Source of the DNA: an uncultured Acidobacteriia bacterium
Lineage (GTDB): Bacteria > Acidobacteriota > Terriglobia > Bryobacterales > Bryobacteraceae
Direction: 5' to 3'
NCBI GenBank assembly: GCA_903907865.1
Contig: CAIVPR010000114.1
Location: 1-64,000, forward strand
DNA: 64,000 nt
Shown: positions 16,642 to 25,397 of the stretch, in pieces
Numbering within the stretch: the first letter of the stretch is position 1
How the letters are laid out: every line of letters begins with the position of its first letter
Position numbers and translations under genes: made by a program
Notes under the pieces: generated by a model
Database searches by the model: none
Seen by the model: only the letters and a program-made list of their open reading frames with translations
What the model was told of the DNA's origin: nothing

Positions 16642-17613
16642 ATGTCTGACGTAAAACTCCACAACGATCCCGACGACCACTTGGCGCGGCTGCTGGCTCC
16701 GCAGAACACGGAGCAGCCGTGGTACCTCTCTGTCTACGAGGCGGTCCACGACTTGATCAAGCCGCCGGTGTTGCCGCCGCTTGAGGTTACCTCGACGCCG
16801 GTCGCCGTCAAGGACATCTGGGGTCCAGGAGCGGATCCGAAGTCGCGGTTCTACTCGGTGGCGATCCACATGGCCGTGGGCTGCCTCTTGTGGTTCGGCT
16901 TCACGAGTCCACAAGTGCAAAACATTGTCAAGAAGCAGTTCAACTTGGTGGATCCCAACATCACGCCGTTCGTGCCGGAAAAGCCGAAGCTGAACAAGGC
17001 GCAGGGCGGTGGTGGCGGCGGTGCGCGCGAGGCGCTTCCGGTGTCGAAGGGTCAGGCTCCCAAGCCGAAGCCACGGCAGTTCGTTCCCCCGCAAATCGTG
17101 GACCACACTCCCAAGCTGGCAATGGCCCCGTCGATTCTGGCGCCGGAGGATACGATCCTGCCCCAAAATAACCTCAATAACTGGGGTGATCCGCTGGCCA
17201 AGCTGGTCAACGGTTCGAATGGCCAAGGTAGCGGCGGCGGTATGGGCAACGGCAAGGGCGGTGGTCTGGGTAACGGCAGCGGCGGTGGATTTGGCGACGG
17301 CAGCGGCGGCGGTATCGGCGGCGGCGTGTACAAGGTCGGCGGCGGCGTCAGCGCGCCCACCGTGCTTTACAAGGTCGACCCAGAGTACTCCGAGGAAGCC
17401 CGCAAGGCCAAGTACAGCGGTACGGTGAGCCTGCTGATCGTGGTCGACAAGGAAGGCCATGCCCGCGACATCAAGGTCGTGAAGAGCTTGGGCATGGGGC
17501 TGGACGAGAAGGCGATCGAGGCGGTCCAGAAGTGGAAGTTCAAGCCTGGACAGAACAAGGGTGAGGCTGTGGCAGTGCGGGCGCTGATCGAGGTCAACTT
17601 CCGGTTGCTGTAG
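16642..17613 (+). CDS. tonB: TonB energy-transducing protein
   Basis: This 323-residue inner-membrane protein delivers proton-motive force to outer-membrane receptors. The order is a cytoplasmic N-terminus, one membrane helix (about 70-88), a periplasmic Pro/Lys-rich span, a Gly/Ser/Asn-rich linker (about 188-238) and a C-terminal TonB domain. That domain contains YSEEARKAKYSGTVSLLIVV and IEAVQKWKFKPGQ (about 245-323). The long cytoplasmic N-terminus with LARLLAP resembles acidobacterial and myxobacterial TonB proteins. The receptor at 28102 is a plausible client, although the genes are not linked. An intrinsic terminator follows. Confidence 0.9.
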   Translation: MSDVKLHNDPDDHLARLLAPQNTEQPWYLSVYEAVHDLIKPPVLPPLEVTSTPVAVKDIWGPGADPKSRFYSVAIHMAVGCLLWFGFTSPQVQNIVKKQFNLVDPNITPFVPEKPKLNKAQGGGGGGAREALPVSKGQAPKPKPRQFVPPQIVDHTPKLAMAPSILAPEDTILPQNNLNNWGDPLAKLVNGSNGQGSGGGMGNGKGGGLGNGSGGGFGDGSGGGIGGGVYKVGGGVSAPTVLYKVDPEYSEEARKAKYSGTVSLLIVVDKEGHARDIKVVKSLGMGLDEKAIEAVQKWKFKPGQNKGEAVAVRALIEVNFRLL

Positions 17614-17641
17614 GGCTTCGAAATCTCTGGTTTTTTGCGAA

Positions 17642-17666
17642 GGGCTGCCTGCGGGCAGCCCTTTTT
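17642..17666 (+). terminator. intrinsic terminator of tonB
   Basis: GGGCTGCC (17642-17649) pairs with GGCAGCCC (17654-17661) over a four-base loop, followed by five T residues. It lies 29 bases after the tonB stop. Confidence 0.85.
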
Positions 17667-17676
17667 CTGTCTTGCG

Positions 17677-17775
17677 CTATTCCATGAGTTCCGCCAGGCT
17701 CTGGGCATCCAGTAGGCGCAATCCGAGCGACTCAAGTTCCTCGATTGGCTTGTGCCGAGCCGCTCGTCGACCCAA
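17677..17775 (-). pseudogene. possible DUF4351-like C-terminal remnant
   Basis: A 32-codon minus-strand frame reads RHKPIEELESLGLRLL followed by DAQSLAELME and a stop. This resembles the end of DUF4351 domains found at the C-terminus of Rpn-type nuclease-like proteins. No upstream part of such a gene is present. A TTG could start it, but it is more likely a relic, or chance. Confidence 0.25.
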
Positions 17776-17797
17776 TGCGGGAGGAGCCAGAAACGGA

Positions 17798-18067
17798 TCA
17801 GGCTGCGGACTTGGCTTCCAAGGCTTTGACGCGGTCGGAAATGTACTCGATTTCCTCGTCTATGGCGCGGAGGGCGGCGCTGTGGGTGCGGAAACGTGCT
17901 TCGAGCGGGCTGGCCCAGCGGTGGAAGGCGGTGAGGAGCTTGGTTTCCATCGCTTCGACGTCGGTGTGGACTTGGGCCTTGATCTCTTGGATGTCTGCGG
18001 AGGATTCAGCGCGGTTGATTGCGAGTTGCTTGGTAATCCAGAGTTTGTCGTTTTCTGTGAGTGGCAT
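17798..18067 (-). CDS. small coiled-coil hypothetical protein
   Basis: This 89-residue soluble protein starts MPLTENDKLWITKQLAIN and is strongly charged and helical (AESSADIQEIKAQVHTD, then AALRAIDEEIEYISDRVKAL). I chose the ATG at 18067 because an AAGGAAG ribosome site lies five bases upstream. The longer frame is Pro/Gly-rich and unlike a coding sequence. I do not recognise the family. The heptad-like pattern suggests a coiled-coil oligomer. It stands alone between the tonB terminator and the RNase HI gene. Confidence 0.6.
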   Translation of the reverse strand: MPLTENDKLWITKQLAINRAESSADIQEIKAQVHTDVEAMETKLLTAFHRWASPLEARFRTHSAALRAIDEEIEYISDRVKALEAKSAA

Positions 18068-18339
18068 CGTCTTCCTTCCGTTTGAGCCGGCCAGGGCGCG
18101 GCTCAATGGCCCCGGTACCGGAAGGTTGTCGGACTCCCGACACCCCCCATTGTAAATCAGCAATAACTTCCCTGTCACGCGGAACTGGGGCGCGCGCCTG
18201 GCGGCCTATTGTCTTCCTTATCGGCGGAACCGGCGCAGTGCTTTAGCGGAAATTGCGCTTTCCCTATCGCCCCGGCATGTCCCATCGATGTTCGCGCGAC
18301 TCGGAAGTGTTTCCGGGACCCCATGGTAAAACGGGAAAA

Positions 18340-18783
18340 GTGAAAAATGTTCAAGTGATCACCGACGGTGCCTGCCTCGGCAACCCGGGCAAGGGTGGTT
18401 GGGCGGTACTGCTGCGCTTCGGAGCGCACAAAAAGGAAATTTTCGGCTGCGAGGCCCACACCACCAACAACCGCATGGAACTCGAGGCCGCCATCAACGG
18501 TCTCCGGATGCTGAAAGAGCGGTGCGATGTCGAGATCGTCACCGATTCCGAGTACGTCAAGAACGGCATGACCCTGTGGGTCGCCAACTGGAAGAAGAAG
18601 GGCTGGATCACCGCCACCAAGAAGCCCGTAGTCAACCGCGACCTCTGGGAGCAGCTCGACGAACAAGTGGCGCGGCATGCTGTCCGGTGGACTTGGACCA
18701 AGGGGCACGCCTCCAACGAGGACAACAACCGCGCCGACGCGCTGGCCTCGCTGGCGGCCCGCGAGCAGCGTTCCCAGATGTGA
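18340..18783 (+). CDS. rnhA: ribonuclease HI
   Basis: This 147-residue RNase HI cuts RNA in RNA-DNA hybrids. The catalytic acids are in ITDGACLGNPGKGG (first Asp), RMELEA (Glu), TDSEYVKNGMT (Asp) and NNRADALA (Asp). The basic protrusion with WKKKGWITATKKPVVNRDLW is present. The GTG at 18340 places the start one strand before the first catalytic residue, as in the family; the longer frame upstream is not family-like. The cyclophilin gene follows after 27 bases. Confidence 0.92.
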   Translation: MKNVQVITDGACLGNPGKGGWAVLLRFGAHKKEIFGCEAHTTNNRMELEAAINGLRMLKERCDVEIVTDSEYVKNGMTLWVANWKKKGWITATKKPVVNRDLWEQLDEQVARHAVRWTWTKGHASNEDNNRADALASLAAREQRSQM

Positions 18784-18797
18784 CATTCGGCGAAAGG

Positions 18798-18803
18798 TAG
18801 AAT
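18798..18803 (+). promoter_or_regulatory. candidate -10 element of the cyclophilin gene
   Basis: TAGAAT stands seven bases before the ATG, so a transcript from it would be leaderless or nearly so. No ribosome binding site is present between it and the start. The cyclophilin could alternatively be read from the rnhA transcript. Confidence 0.3.
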
Positions 18804-18810
18804 TAAGAAA

Positions 18811-19299
18811 ATGGCAACTGAAACATACGCATTGTTCGACACGACCGAGGGGAGCTTCAAGGCGAAGCTCTACGCCGACAAGACCCCGAAGACGGTCCAG
18901 AATTTCACCGACCTCGCCGAGGGCGTCAAGACCGGCAAGCCGTTCTACGACGGCATCGTCTTCCACCGCGTGATCCCGGACTTCATGATCCAGGGCGGTT
19001 GCCCGCAGGGCACCGGCACCGGCGGTCCAGGCTACAAGTTCGCCGACGAATTCCACGCGTCGCTGAAGCACACCAAGCCGGGTCTTCTCTCGATGGCCAA
19101 CGCTGGTCCGAACACCAACGGCAGCCAGTTCTTCGTCACCGTGGCCGCAACCCCGTGGCTCGACAACCGCCACAGCATCTTCGGCGAAGTGGTCGAAGGA
19201 TACGACGTGGTCGAGAAGATTTCCAAGATGCCGCGCAACGGCATGGATCGGCCCAACAAGGAAGTCAAGATCAAGTCGGTCAAAATCGAACGCGTGTGA
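18811..19299 (+). CDS. cyclophilin-type peptidyl-prolyl isomerase
   Basis: This 162-residue cyclophilin catalyses cis-trans isomerisation at proline. FYDGIVFHRVIPDFMIQGG is the signature with the catalytic Arg. GSQFFVTVAATPWLDNRHSIFGEV completes the active site. There is no signal peptide, so it should be cytoplasmic (PpiB-like). Its TGA overlaps the GTG start of nadD, so the two are translationally coupled. Confidence 0.93.
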   Translation: MATETYALFDTTEGSFKAKLYADKTPKTVQNFTDLAEGVKTGKPFYDGIVFHRVIPDFMIQGGCPQGTGTGGPGYKFADEFHASLKHTKPGLLSMANAGPNTNGSQFFVTVAATPWLDNRHSIFGEVVEGYDVVEKISKMPRNGMDRPNKEVKIKSVKIERV

Positions 19300-19898
19300 C
19301 CAGCCGAACCGCCGTCTTTGGCGGCACTTTCGACCCGATCCACAACGCCCATCTGGAGGTCGCCCGCGCCGCGGCGGCCTCCTTTTCGTTGGAGCGGGTG
19401 ATTTTCGTGCCCGCCGCGACTCCGCCGCACAAACGGGGCGCGATGGCCTCGTATGAGGACCGCGTCCGCATGGTGGAACTGGCCTGCGCCGGAGAGCCAG
19501 GGTTCGAGGTTTCCCGGATCGAGGAGGGCACGGGACCCAGCTATTCGGTGCAAACCATTGAGCGTCTGATGGAGCGCGGTTACCGCGACCTGTCTTTCCT
19601 GATCGGAGCGGATGCGTTCGCCGAGATCTCGTCGTGGCACCGGTGGCGGGATCTGGCCCGAATGGTGGAGTTCCTGGTGGTGACGCGCCCCGGCGCGGCA
19701 TACGCTGTTCCCGAGGGCCTCAAGGTGCGCGAACTGGCGGGTGTGTGGCTGGACGTGTCTTCGTCTTCGGTGCGGTCGGCGCTGGAGGAGCATGCGGCGG
19801 ACGTTCCGGTTCCAGCGGTCGTGCTGGAATGGATCTTGGCCCAGGGCCTCTATCAGTCACGGGAATCGAAAATATCGCTAAGCTACACATCCGGCTAG
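19296..19898 (+). CDS. nadD: nicotinate-nucleotide adenylyltransferase
   Basis: This 200-residue nucleotidyltransferase makes nicotinate adenine dinucleotide from nicotinate mononucleotide and ATP in NAD synthesis. Its N-terminal TAVFGGTFDPIHNAHLEVA holds the HxGH-like nucleotide motif (here HNAH). FVPAATPPHK and LIGADAFAEISSWHRW are NadD-specific. DVSSSSVRSAL is the C-terminal SSTxIR-like motif. The GTG start at 19296 overlaps the upstream stop in GTGA. Confidence 0.92.
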   Translation: MTSRTAVFGGTFDPIHNAHLEVARAAAASFSLERVIFVPAATPPHKRGAMASYEDRVRMVELACAGEPGFEVSRIEEGTGPSYSVQTIERLMERGYRDLSFLIGADAFAEISSWHRWRDLARMVEFLVVTRPGAAYAVPEGLKVRELAGVWLDVSSSSVRSALEEHAADVPVPAVVLEWILAQGLYQSRESKISLSYTSG

Positions 19899-19974
19899 AC
19901 TTAGCGGCATTTTCCCTGCTCGGCGAAGTCCGTTTTCGGGGTTCGAGGGTGTTACATGGTTGGCCGAGAGAACC

Positions 19975-21300
19975 ATGCGACTCCTCCACACAAACCACTC
20001 AGCAACACGCGTCACGGGCCTGCTATGCGGCCTTCTCCTCGCTCATGCGGCTTTCGCCCAGAGCAATCTCAGTACCATCCAGGACACTCTTTTCAAGGCG
20101 GATGGCACCCGCTTTACCGGGACGATCACGATCCGTTGGAGCACGTTCGACGCCACAAATATCGGCACCATTGTCCAACAGAGCAAGGCTGTGTCCGTTT
20201 CCAATGGCAACCTGATGGTCCAACTGGCTCCCAATGCCGCCGCGCAGGCCCCCGCCAACGCGTACACGGTGCTCTACCAGAGCGACGGGCTGGAACAGTT
20301 CACCGAAACGTGGTCGGTGCCTTCCACCACCGTCCCCTTGAAGGTCGCCGATGTGCGGACCGCAGCCGTTAGTTCGACATCCAGCGGCACCTCGGGCAGC
20401 ATCACTCCGATCCCGGAATCATCCGTGATCGGACTAACCGGGGACCTGGCTCAGCGACCGGTGAAGGGGCCTGGCTTCAGCACCGGAAGCGTTGCCACGA
20501 TCAATGGCAGCGGACAGATCGAAACGGTGGTCGGGAACGTGGGCGATTGCGTGTACGCCGACGGGACCACGGGAACCTGCGGGTCGCCGGCGGCACAGTT
20601 CTTCGACGCCGAAATACCGGGTGGCATCGTGGACGGTTCGAACACGAGCTTTTCCCTGGCCAATCCCCCGAGCGGCCAGAGTCTCCTGCTCTTCCGCAAC
20701 GGCCTGTACATGAAGGCCGGGCTGGATTACACCTTGTCCGGACAGACGATCACGTTCGTCTCGGGCGCGCAGCCGCAACCGCAGGACACGCTGGTGGCCT
20801 CCTACCGGATCGACCCCGTCTCGGGACTGGCGAACCTCTCCACGGGCCCGCAGCCGAAGGCATCGGTGATGGCGCAGGTGCTGTGCAGCGCCAACGGTCG
20901 GACCACGAACCGCAACGTTTGGGCGTCGCTGGGTGCCTGCGACATTCCGGCGGCATCGATCCATCCCGGCGACCGGTTCGAAGTGAGGTTCACCTTCAGC
21001 CACACGGGCTCGGCCTCGGGTTTTGCGGTGCAGGTGAACTGGGGTACCATCTCGCTCCTTGCCCGAACGGGCGGGGTGCAGGACGGCGCTCTGGCGGGCC
21101 AGGCGGAAGTCTCCATCAGCGCCACCGGCGGCCAGGCGACGGTGCAGAGCTGGGGCACGGTGCTCGGCTTTCTGCCGTCGATCCTGAATGTTCCACCCCA
21201 GAACGGCTTGAAGGTGGATCTGGAGGGCAAGGTGCTGGTTGACCAGTCGGACAGCCTTTCGGTGGAGAGTTTCACCGTGCTGCGCTATCCCGCGCACTAA
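19975..21300 (+). CDS. secreted protein with phage-tail-like repeats, function unknown
   Basis: This 441-residue protein has a signal peptide (MRLLHTNHSATRVTGLLCGLLLAHAAFAQ). The mature part is low in charge and rich in Ser, Thr and Gly. One region (FFDAEIPGGIVDGSNTSFSL and FRNGLYMKAGLDYTLSGQTI) resembles beta-sandwich modules seen in phage tail and surface fibre proteins. I do not recognise a catalytic motif. The ATG at 19975 begins the signal peptide. An exported structural or adhesive role is possible. Promoter-like sequence is limited to the 76 bases after nadD. Confidence 0.65.
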   Translation: MRLLHTNHSATRVTGLLCGLLLAHAAFAQSNLSTIQDTLFKADGTRFTGTITIRWSTFDATNIGTIVQQSKAVSVSNGNLMVQLAPNAAAQAPANAYTVLYQSDGLEQFTETWSVPSTTVPLKVADVRTAAVSSTSSGTSGSITPIPESSVIGLTGDLAQRPVKGPGFSTGSVATINGSGQIETVVGNVGDCVYADGTTGTCGSPAAQFFDAEIPGGIVDGSNTSFSLANPPSGQSLLLFRNGLYMKAGLDYTLSGQTITFVSGAQPQPQDTLVASYRIDPVSGLANLSTGPQPKASVMAQVLCSANGRTTNRNVWASLGACDIPAASIHPGDRFEVRFTFSHTGSASGFAVQVNWGTISLLARTGGVQDGALAGQAEVSISATGGQATVQSWGTVLGFLPSILNVPPQNGLKVDLEGKVLVDQSDSLSVESFTVLRYPAH

Positions 21301-21385
21301 CTTGGGCGGCGGCATGGGCGGGGGATCTCCCAATTTCCCCCGCCCGCGCTTGCTTCCAGCCCGACAAACTGAGAGCATAGAAGGC

Positions 21386-22690
21386 TTGAACCTCATTCTT
21401 CTCGCCTTCGGGGCAGTGGCGCTGCTGCTCTTCCTAATCCTCGTTGTCCGCATGCACGCGTTCCTTGCGTTGCTGCTTTCCGCTTTTGCGATGGGGTTGG
21501 CCGCCAAGATGCCGCCAGCCACCGTTCTGAAGTCAATCCAGGCCGGTTTTGGCGACGCCTTGGGCTTCATCGCCGTCGTTCTGGGGCTGGGCGCGATGAT
21601 CGGTGCCTACCTCGAGCATTCCGGCGGGGGCCTGGCGCTCGCGGACTGGCTCATTTCGAAATTCGGCCGGGAAAACTCGGCTTGGGCGATGGTGATCGCC
21701 GGCTTCCTCGTCGGCCTCCCGATCTTCTTCGAAGTCGGTTTCATCATCCTCGTCCCGCTGGTTTATAGTCTGACGCGGGAAGGCAAGAAGTCGCTGCTGG
21801 TTTACGGCATGGCCATGCTGGCCCCCCTGACGATCCTCCACTCGCTTGTTCCGCCCCACCCTGCCCCCGCCGCCGCCGCCCAGTTGCTCGGTGCCGACCT
21901 CGGGCACGCCATCCTCTACGGCGTCCTTCTCTCGATTCCCATGACCCTTGTCAGCGGCATGATGTACGGCCAGTGGATCGCCAAGCGCTTGAATGTTCCG
22001 ATCCCAGCAGCGGCACTCGTGGCTCCGCCGGAGCAGGCCGCCAATCCCCCCTCGCCCGCCGTTGTCGCCATGCTCCTGATGCTGCCGGTATTGCTGATTC
22101 TTGCTGCGACGATCTGGCCGAAGAACCAACTCCTGGTCCTGCTCGGCCACCCGTTCTCGGCCTTGCTGGTGACCCTGATCGCCTCGATGGTGCTGCTGGG
22201 CTCCGCGCGCGGCCTCGACCGCGACAAGATCACCGCGCTGGCGAACAAGTCGCTCGGTCCCACGGCGTCCCTGCTCCTCATTATGGGCGCGGGCGGCGGG
22301 CTCAAACAGGTGATCGTGGATACCGGCGCGGGTGCCATGGCTGGCAAAATGCTCGCTGCCACCCATATCTCGCCACTGGTCGTCGCCTTCTTGATGGCGG
22401 CCGTGCTGCGCATGGCGCAGGGCTCTGCGACCGTCTCGATCATCACGGCTGCGGGCATTCTCGCCCCGATCATGAAGGTTGTGCCGGGCTACAAGCCCGA
22501 CCTGATGTACTTGGCGCTCTGCTGCGGCGGCACGTCGTTGTCGATCGTCAACGACGCCGGGTTCTGGATCGTGAACCAGTATTTCGGTCTGACGGTTTCG
22601 CAGACATTGAAGACTTGGACGGTGATGAAGATCATCTCCGGGCTTGTCGGATTCGCCATCGTCCTGCTGGCCGACGCCTTTCTTAAGTAG
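21386..22690 (+). CDS. GntP-family gluconate/sugar-acid permease
   Basis: This 434-residue integral membrane protein has about 12 hydrophobic segments. Family blocks include VGLPIFFEVGFIILVPLVYSL, LVPPHPAPAAAAQLLGADLG and RMAQGSATVSIITAAGI, which are typical of GntP. Members import gluconate, idonate, fructuronate or related acids with protons. The start is uncertain: TTG at 21386 puts the first membrane segment at the N-terminus, while an upstream ATG at 21314 would add a Gly/Pro-rich tail overlapping no homologous region. No sugar-acid catabolic gene is adjacent. Confidence 0.85.
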   Translation: MNLILLAFGAVALLLFLILVVRMHAFLALLLSAFAMGLAAKMPPATVLKSIQAGFGDALGFIAVVLGLGAMIGAYLEHSGGGLALADWLISKFGRENSAWAMVIAGFLVGLPIFFEVGFIILVPLVYSLTREGKKSLLVYGMAMLAPLTILHSLVPPHPAPAAAAQLLGADLGHAILYGVLLSIPMTLVSGMMYGQWIAKRLNVPIPAAALVAPPEQAANPPSPAVVAMLLMLPVLLILAATIWPKNQLLVLLGHPFSALLVTLIASMVLLGSARGLDRDKITALANKSLGPTASLLLIMGAGGGLKQVIVDTGAGAMAGKMLAATHISPLVVAFLMAAVLRMAQGSATVSIITAAGILAPIMKVVPGYKPDLMYLALCCGGTSLSIVNDAGFWIVNQYFGLTVSQTLKTWTVMKIISGLVGFAIVLLADAFLK

Positions 22691-22710
22691 ACACCTTCTC
22701 GCGGCCGCTT

Positions 22711-22727
22711 CCGAGCCGCGACCGCAA
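22711..22727. repeat. short GC-rich repeat shared with 36809-36825
   Basis: The 17-base sequence CCGAGCCGCGACCGCAA is identical at 36809-36825. Here it lies in the 60 bases between two convergent genes and follows GCGGCCGC, with which it can form a short stem. It is probably a single-arm relic of a REP-like palindrome. Confidence 0.5.
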
Positions 22728-22750
22728 AGGAGTGCCCATCCAACCTGCGA

Positions 22751-23983
22751 TCATCTGGGAATAATCAGCCCGCCCAGCTTGTCCGTTTCCCCCGGCGCGG
22801 AGCGCGGGAACCGCGTCGAATAAGCCTCCAGGTACTTCAGGCCCGACCCCGTGTTGTAGATCACGATTTTCTCCTCCGATTTCAGGAAGCCCTCGGAGAT
22901 CAGCCGCTCCGCCGCCGCCACGCAGGCCGCGCCCTCGGGGGCCGCGAACATCCCCTCCTCCTCGGACAAGCGGATTCCCGCATCCACCAGCGCCTCGTCG
23001 GAAACCGCGATCGCGGTGCCGCCGCTCTCGCGCACCGCCTGTAGCGTCAACCGGTCGCCCAACGGCTTCGGCACGCGGAGCCCGCTCGCAACGGTCGACG
23101 CTCCATCCCAGAAGCGCGAAACGACTTCCCCCGTCTGGAACGCCCGCACAACCGGCTGGCACCCCTCCGCTTGGACCGCGATCATCTTGGGCCGCTTGGA
23201 CCCGATCCACCCCATCGCCTCCATTTCGGCGAACGCCTTCCACATCCCGATCATCCCGACGCCGCCGCCGGTCGGATAGAAGATCGCGTCCGGCAGTTCC
23301 CAGCCCAGTTGTTCGGCAACCTCGTACCCCATCGTCTTCTTGCCCTCGATGCGGTACGGCTCCTTCAGCGTTGAGATCTCGAACCACCCCTCGGCCTGCT
23401 TGCGCTCGCCTACGATCCGCCCGCAATCGCTGATCAGCCCGTCCACCAGCGTCACCTTGGCCCCGTAAGCCTTGCATTCGATGAAGTTCGACTGCGGCAC
23501 GTCCTGCGGCATGAAGATGTTGGCCTCGATCCCCGCAGCCGCCGCGTAGGCCGCGAGCGCGCTGGCGGCGTTGCCGGCGGACGGGATCGCCAGCCGTTTC
23601 AGGCCCAGTTCGACGCACATGGAGACGGCGCAGGAGAGGCCGCGGGCTTTGAAAGAACCGGTCGGGTTGAGGCCCTCGTCCTTGATCAGGAGGTCGGCGG
23701 CCCCGATGCGGGCACCAGTGCGCTTGGCGGGCAGGATCGGGGTCATGCCTTCGCCGAGGGTAACCACGTGGGCGGGGTCGACGACGGGCAGGGCGGGGGA
23801 GTAGCGCCACATCGATTTTGGCGCGCCGGAGAGGGCGTCGCGGCTCCATCCTTCGCGCAGGGCGTCGAGGTCGTATCGAACCAGCAGCGGATTGCCGCAC
23901 TCGCACAGGTTCCACGGTTTCCCGGCGGCGTAGGTTTTGTTGCACACACTGCATTCGAGGCGCGTCACAAATGATTGGGGCAT
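22751..23983 (-). CDS. thrC: threonine synthase
   Basis: This 410-residue fold-type II PLP enzyme converts O-phosphohomoserine to threonine. The Schiff-base lysine is in NPTGSFKARG (K112). An N-terminal zinc-ribbon-like segment has C11, C14, C27 and C29, seen in one branch of the family. PSAGNAASALAAYAAAAG and TGGGVGMIGMWKAF bind PLP phosphate. No hom or thrB gene is nearby. Its start is divergent from the transglycosylase gene across only 27 bases, where a TACAAT box (24000-23995) may serve as its -10. Confidence 0.9.
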   Translation of the reverse strand: MPQSFVTRLECSVCNKTYAAGKPWNLCECGNPLLVRYDLDALREGWSRDALSGAPKSMWRYSPALPVVDPAHVVTLGEGMTPILPAKRTGARIGAADLLIKDEGLNPTGSFKARGLSCAVSMCVELGLKRLAIPSAGNAASALAAYAAAAGIEANIFMPQDVPQSNFIECKAYGAKVTLVDGLISDCGRIVGERKQAEGWFEISTLKEPYRIEGKKTMGYEVAEQLGWELPDAIFYPTGGGVGMIGMWKAFAEMEAMGWIGSKRPKMIAVQAEGCQPVVRAFQTGEVVSRFWDGASTVASGLRVPKPLGDRLTLQAVRESGGTAIAVSDEALVDAGIRLSEEEGMFAAPEGAACVAAAERLISEGFLKSEEKIVIYNTGSGLKYLEAYSTRFPRSAPGETDKLGGLIIPR

Positions 23984-24010
23984 GTTGGTTTAGGATTGTA
24001 GCTGGACTCG

Positions 24011-24700
24011 GTGTTGCGAATTCTTCATATTATCGGCCTTGCGGCGCTGGTGGCCGCCTGGCCCGCACTTGCGGCGGAGTTTGCCGTTCTGCGGACCGGC
24101 GCCACGCTGGCTGTCGACCGCCACGAGTCGGCGGGCGGCAAGCTGCGCCTGTACTCCGACGGCGGATTTGTCGAGATGACGGAGGAGTTGGTGGACCATT
24201 TCGAGGCTCGTCCGGACCCTCCCGCCGCGCCCAAGGCTCCCGAACCGGTTCCGGTTGTAATCGAACAACCTGCCCCCCCGCCATCGAATGACCCCCATGC
24301 TTTGGCGGAAAGCGCTGCTCGGAAGTTCGGACTGCCCGAGGAATTCGTCCGCAGCGTTATGAAGGCCGAGTCCGGGTTCCAGCCGCATGCGGTGTCGCCC
24401 AAGGGTGCGATGGGGTTGATGCAGCTTATGCCGGACACGGCGCGCGAGTTGGGCGTCGATCCGGCGAATCCACGCGAAAATGCCGAGGGGGGCGCGAAGT
24501 ACCTGCGCGAGTTGCTGGCCAAGTACGAGAACGAGCCTGACCAGGTGGTGCTGGCGCTGGCGGCGTACAACGCGGGCCCGGCGGCGGTGGAGCGCTACCA
24601 CGGCGTTCCTCCCTATGACGAGACGCGGGCGTACATCGTGCGAGTGCTGCGGGACTGGGAACGTCAGCGCAACGCAACCGCGAGAGCGATCCCCCAATAA
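24011..24700 (+). CDS. lytic transglycosylase (SLT domain)
   Basis: This 229-residue exported murein hydrolase has a signal peptide (residues 1-22, ending ALAA). A small N-terminal module (about 23-66) and a Pro-rich linker (70-93) lead to a C-terminal SLT domain (about 95-215). The catalytic glutamate is E120 in VMKAESGFQPHAVSPKGAMG, and MGLMQLMPDTARELGV and LALAAYNAGPAAVERY follow. It cleaves the glycan strand to 1,6-anhydro muropeptides. It starts at GTG 24011; TTG at 24014 is also possible. Confidence 0.9.
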   Translation: MLRILHIIGLAALVAAWPALAAEFAVLRTGATLAVDRHESAGGKLRLYSDGGFVEMTEELVDHFEARPDPPAAPKAPEPVPVVIEQPAPPPSNDPHALAESAARKFGLPEEFVRSVMKAESGFQPHAVSPKGAMGLMQLMPDTARELGVDPANPRENAEGGAKYLRELLAKYENEPDQVVLALAAYNAGPAAVERYHGVPPYDETRAYIVRVLRDWERQRNATARAIPQ

Positions 24701-24722
24701 CTCTGGTCCCCTTGCGCTCAGG

Positions 24723-24742
24723 CCCTCACGCGCGCGGCTCGG
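24723..24742. repeat. diverged copy of the GC-rich REP-like arm
   Basis: This segment ends GCGCGGCTCGG and resembles the left arm of the hairpin at 36781. It sits between convergent genes, as does the copy at 22711. The match is partial. Confidence 0.25.
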
Positions 24743-24743
24743 A

Positions 24744-25367
24744 CTACGACAACTGTGAAATCCCCCTAACAATCGGGTCCCAGACCGTCTTCAAATTTAG
24801 CGTGAAACCCTCGAGCGGCCCCTCGCCGTCGATGCTCTCGATGTCAGTCAGGATCCGCGGCTCGACACCCGCCCGGTAGACCTCGACAGCGCGCCGGTCC
24901 GGGTCGACCAGCCAAGCCAGTTCCACGCCGTTCTGGATCCACTCGCGCATCTTGCGCCGGACGGTCGGGAGCCGGTCGGATTCCGACTTCAATTCGACGA
25001 TGAAGTTCGGGCAAAGCAGCCAGGTACGACCCCGGCCCGACACGGCCACGCCTTCAATCCGCCGACTGGAGATCCACGCGGCGTCCGCGCTACGGCGGGC
25101 ACCATTGGGGAGCCGGAAGCCTCCCGAGGAATCAACCACGGCACCCTCCTTGAAATGGTGCACCCAGTTGTATATCTGTGCGTATATCCCGCCGCTTCTC
25201 GCCCCGGTGAACCAATGCGCAGGTGGCATGAGAATCAATTCCCCTTCTGCGGTGACCTCGATTGCGCAGTCCGGATGATCTGCGCAGAACGCCTCGAACT
25301 CCAGATCGGTCATTGGAGGCGCAGTCAGCGTGGCCGGGAGATATTGTTCGTCGATGACAACCGACAT
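24744..25367 (-). CDS. Uma2-family (DUF820) putative endonuclease, copy 1
   Basis: This 207-residue protein belongs to the Uma2/DUF820 family, with a PD-(D/E)XK-like fold. Visible motifs are PDCAIEVTAEGELILMPP, RSADAAWISSRR (Asp), FIVELKSESD (ExK), and WLVDPDRRAVEVYR. The family is abundant in cyanobacteria, planctomycetes and acidobacteria, and its function is unknown. A close paralogue lies at 46634 in this window. A TACAAT box is six bases before its ATG, matching the arrangement at the paralogue. Confidence 0.85.
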   Translation of the reverse strand: MSVVIDEQYLPATLTAPPMTDLEFEAFCADHPDCAIEVTAEGELILMPPAHWFTGARSGGIYAQIYNWVHHFKEGAVVDSSGGFRLPNGARRSADAAWISSRRIEGVAVSGRGRTWLLCPNFIVELKSESDRLPTVRRKMREWIQNGVELAWLVDPDRRAVEVYRAGVEPRILTDIESIDGEGPLEGFTLNLKTVWDPIVRGISQLS

Positions 25368-25373
25368 GTCCGT

Positions 25374-25379
25374 ATTGTA
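25374..25379 (-). promoter_or_regulatory. candidate -10 element of Uma2 copy 1
   Basis: TACAAT on the minus strand is separated by six bases from the ATG. The Uma2 paralogue at 46634 has TAGAAT at the same distance, which supports a leaderless promoter. Confidence 0.35.
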
Positions 25380-25397
25380 CCCTCCAGAAACGTGCCC

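Noticed and set aside
17220-17350. A tandem-repeat-like GGC-rich stretch
   Set aside because: It encodes the Gly/Ser/Asn linker of TonB, so the repetition is explained by coding of low-complexity protein.
22683-23954. A 423-codon minus-strand frame overlapping threonine synthase
   Set aside because: It is another frame of thrC with an Arg/Gly-rich composition and no domain, while the thrC frame has all catalytic motifs.
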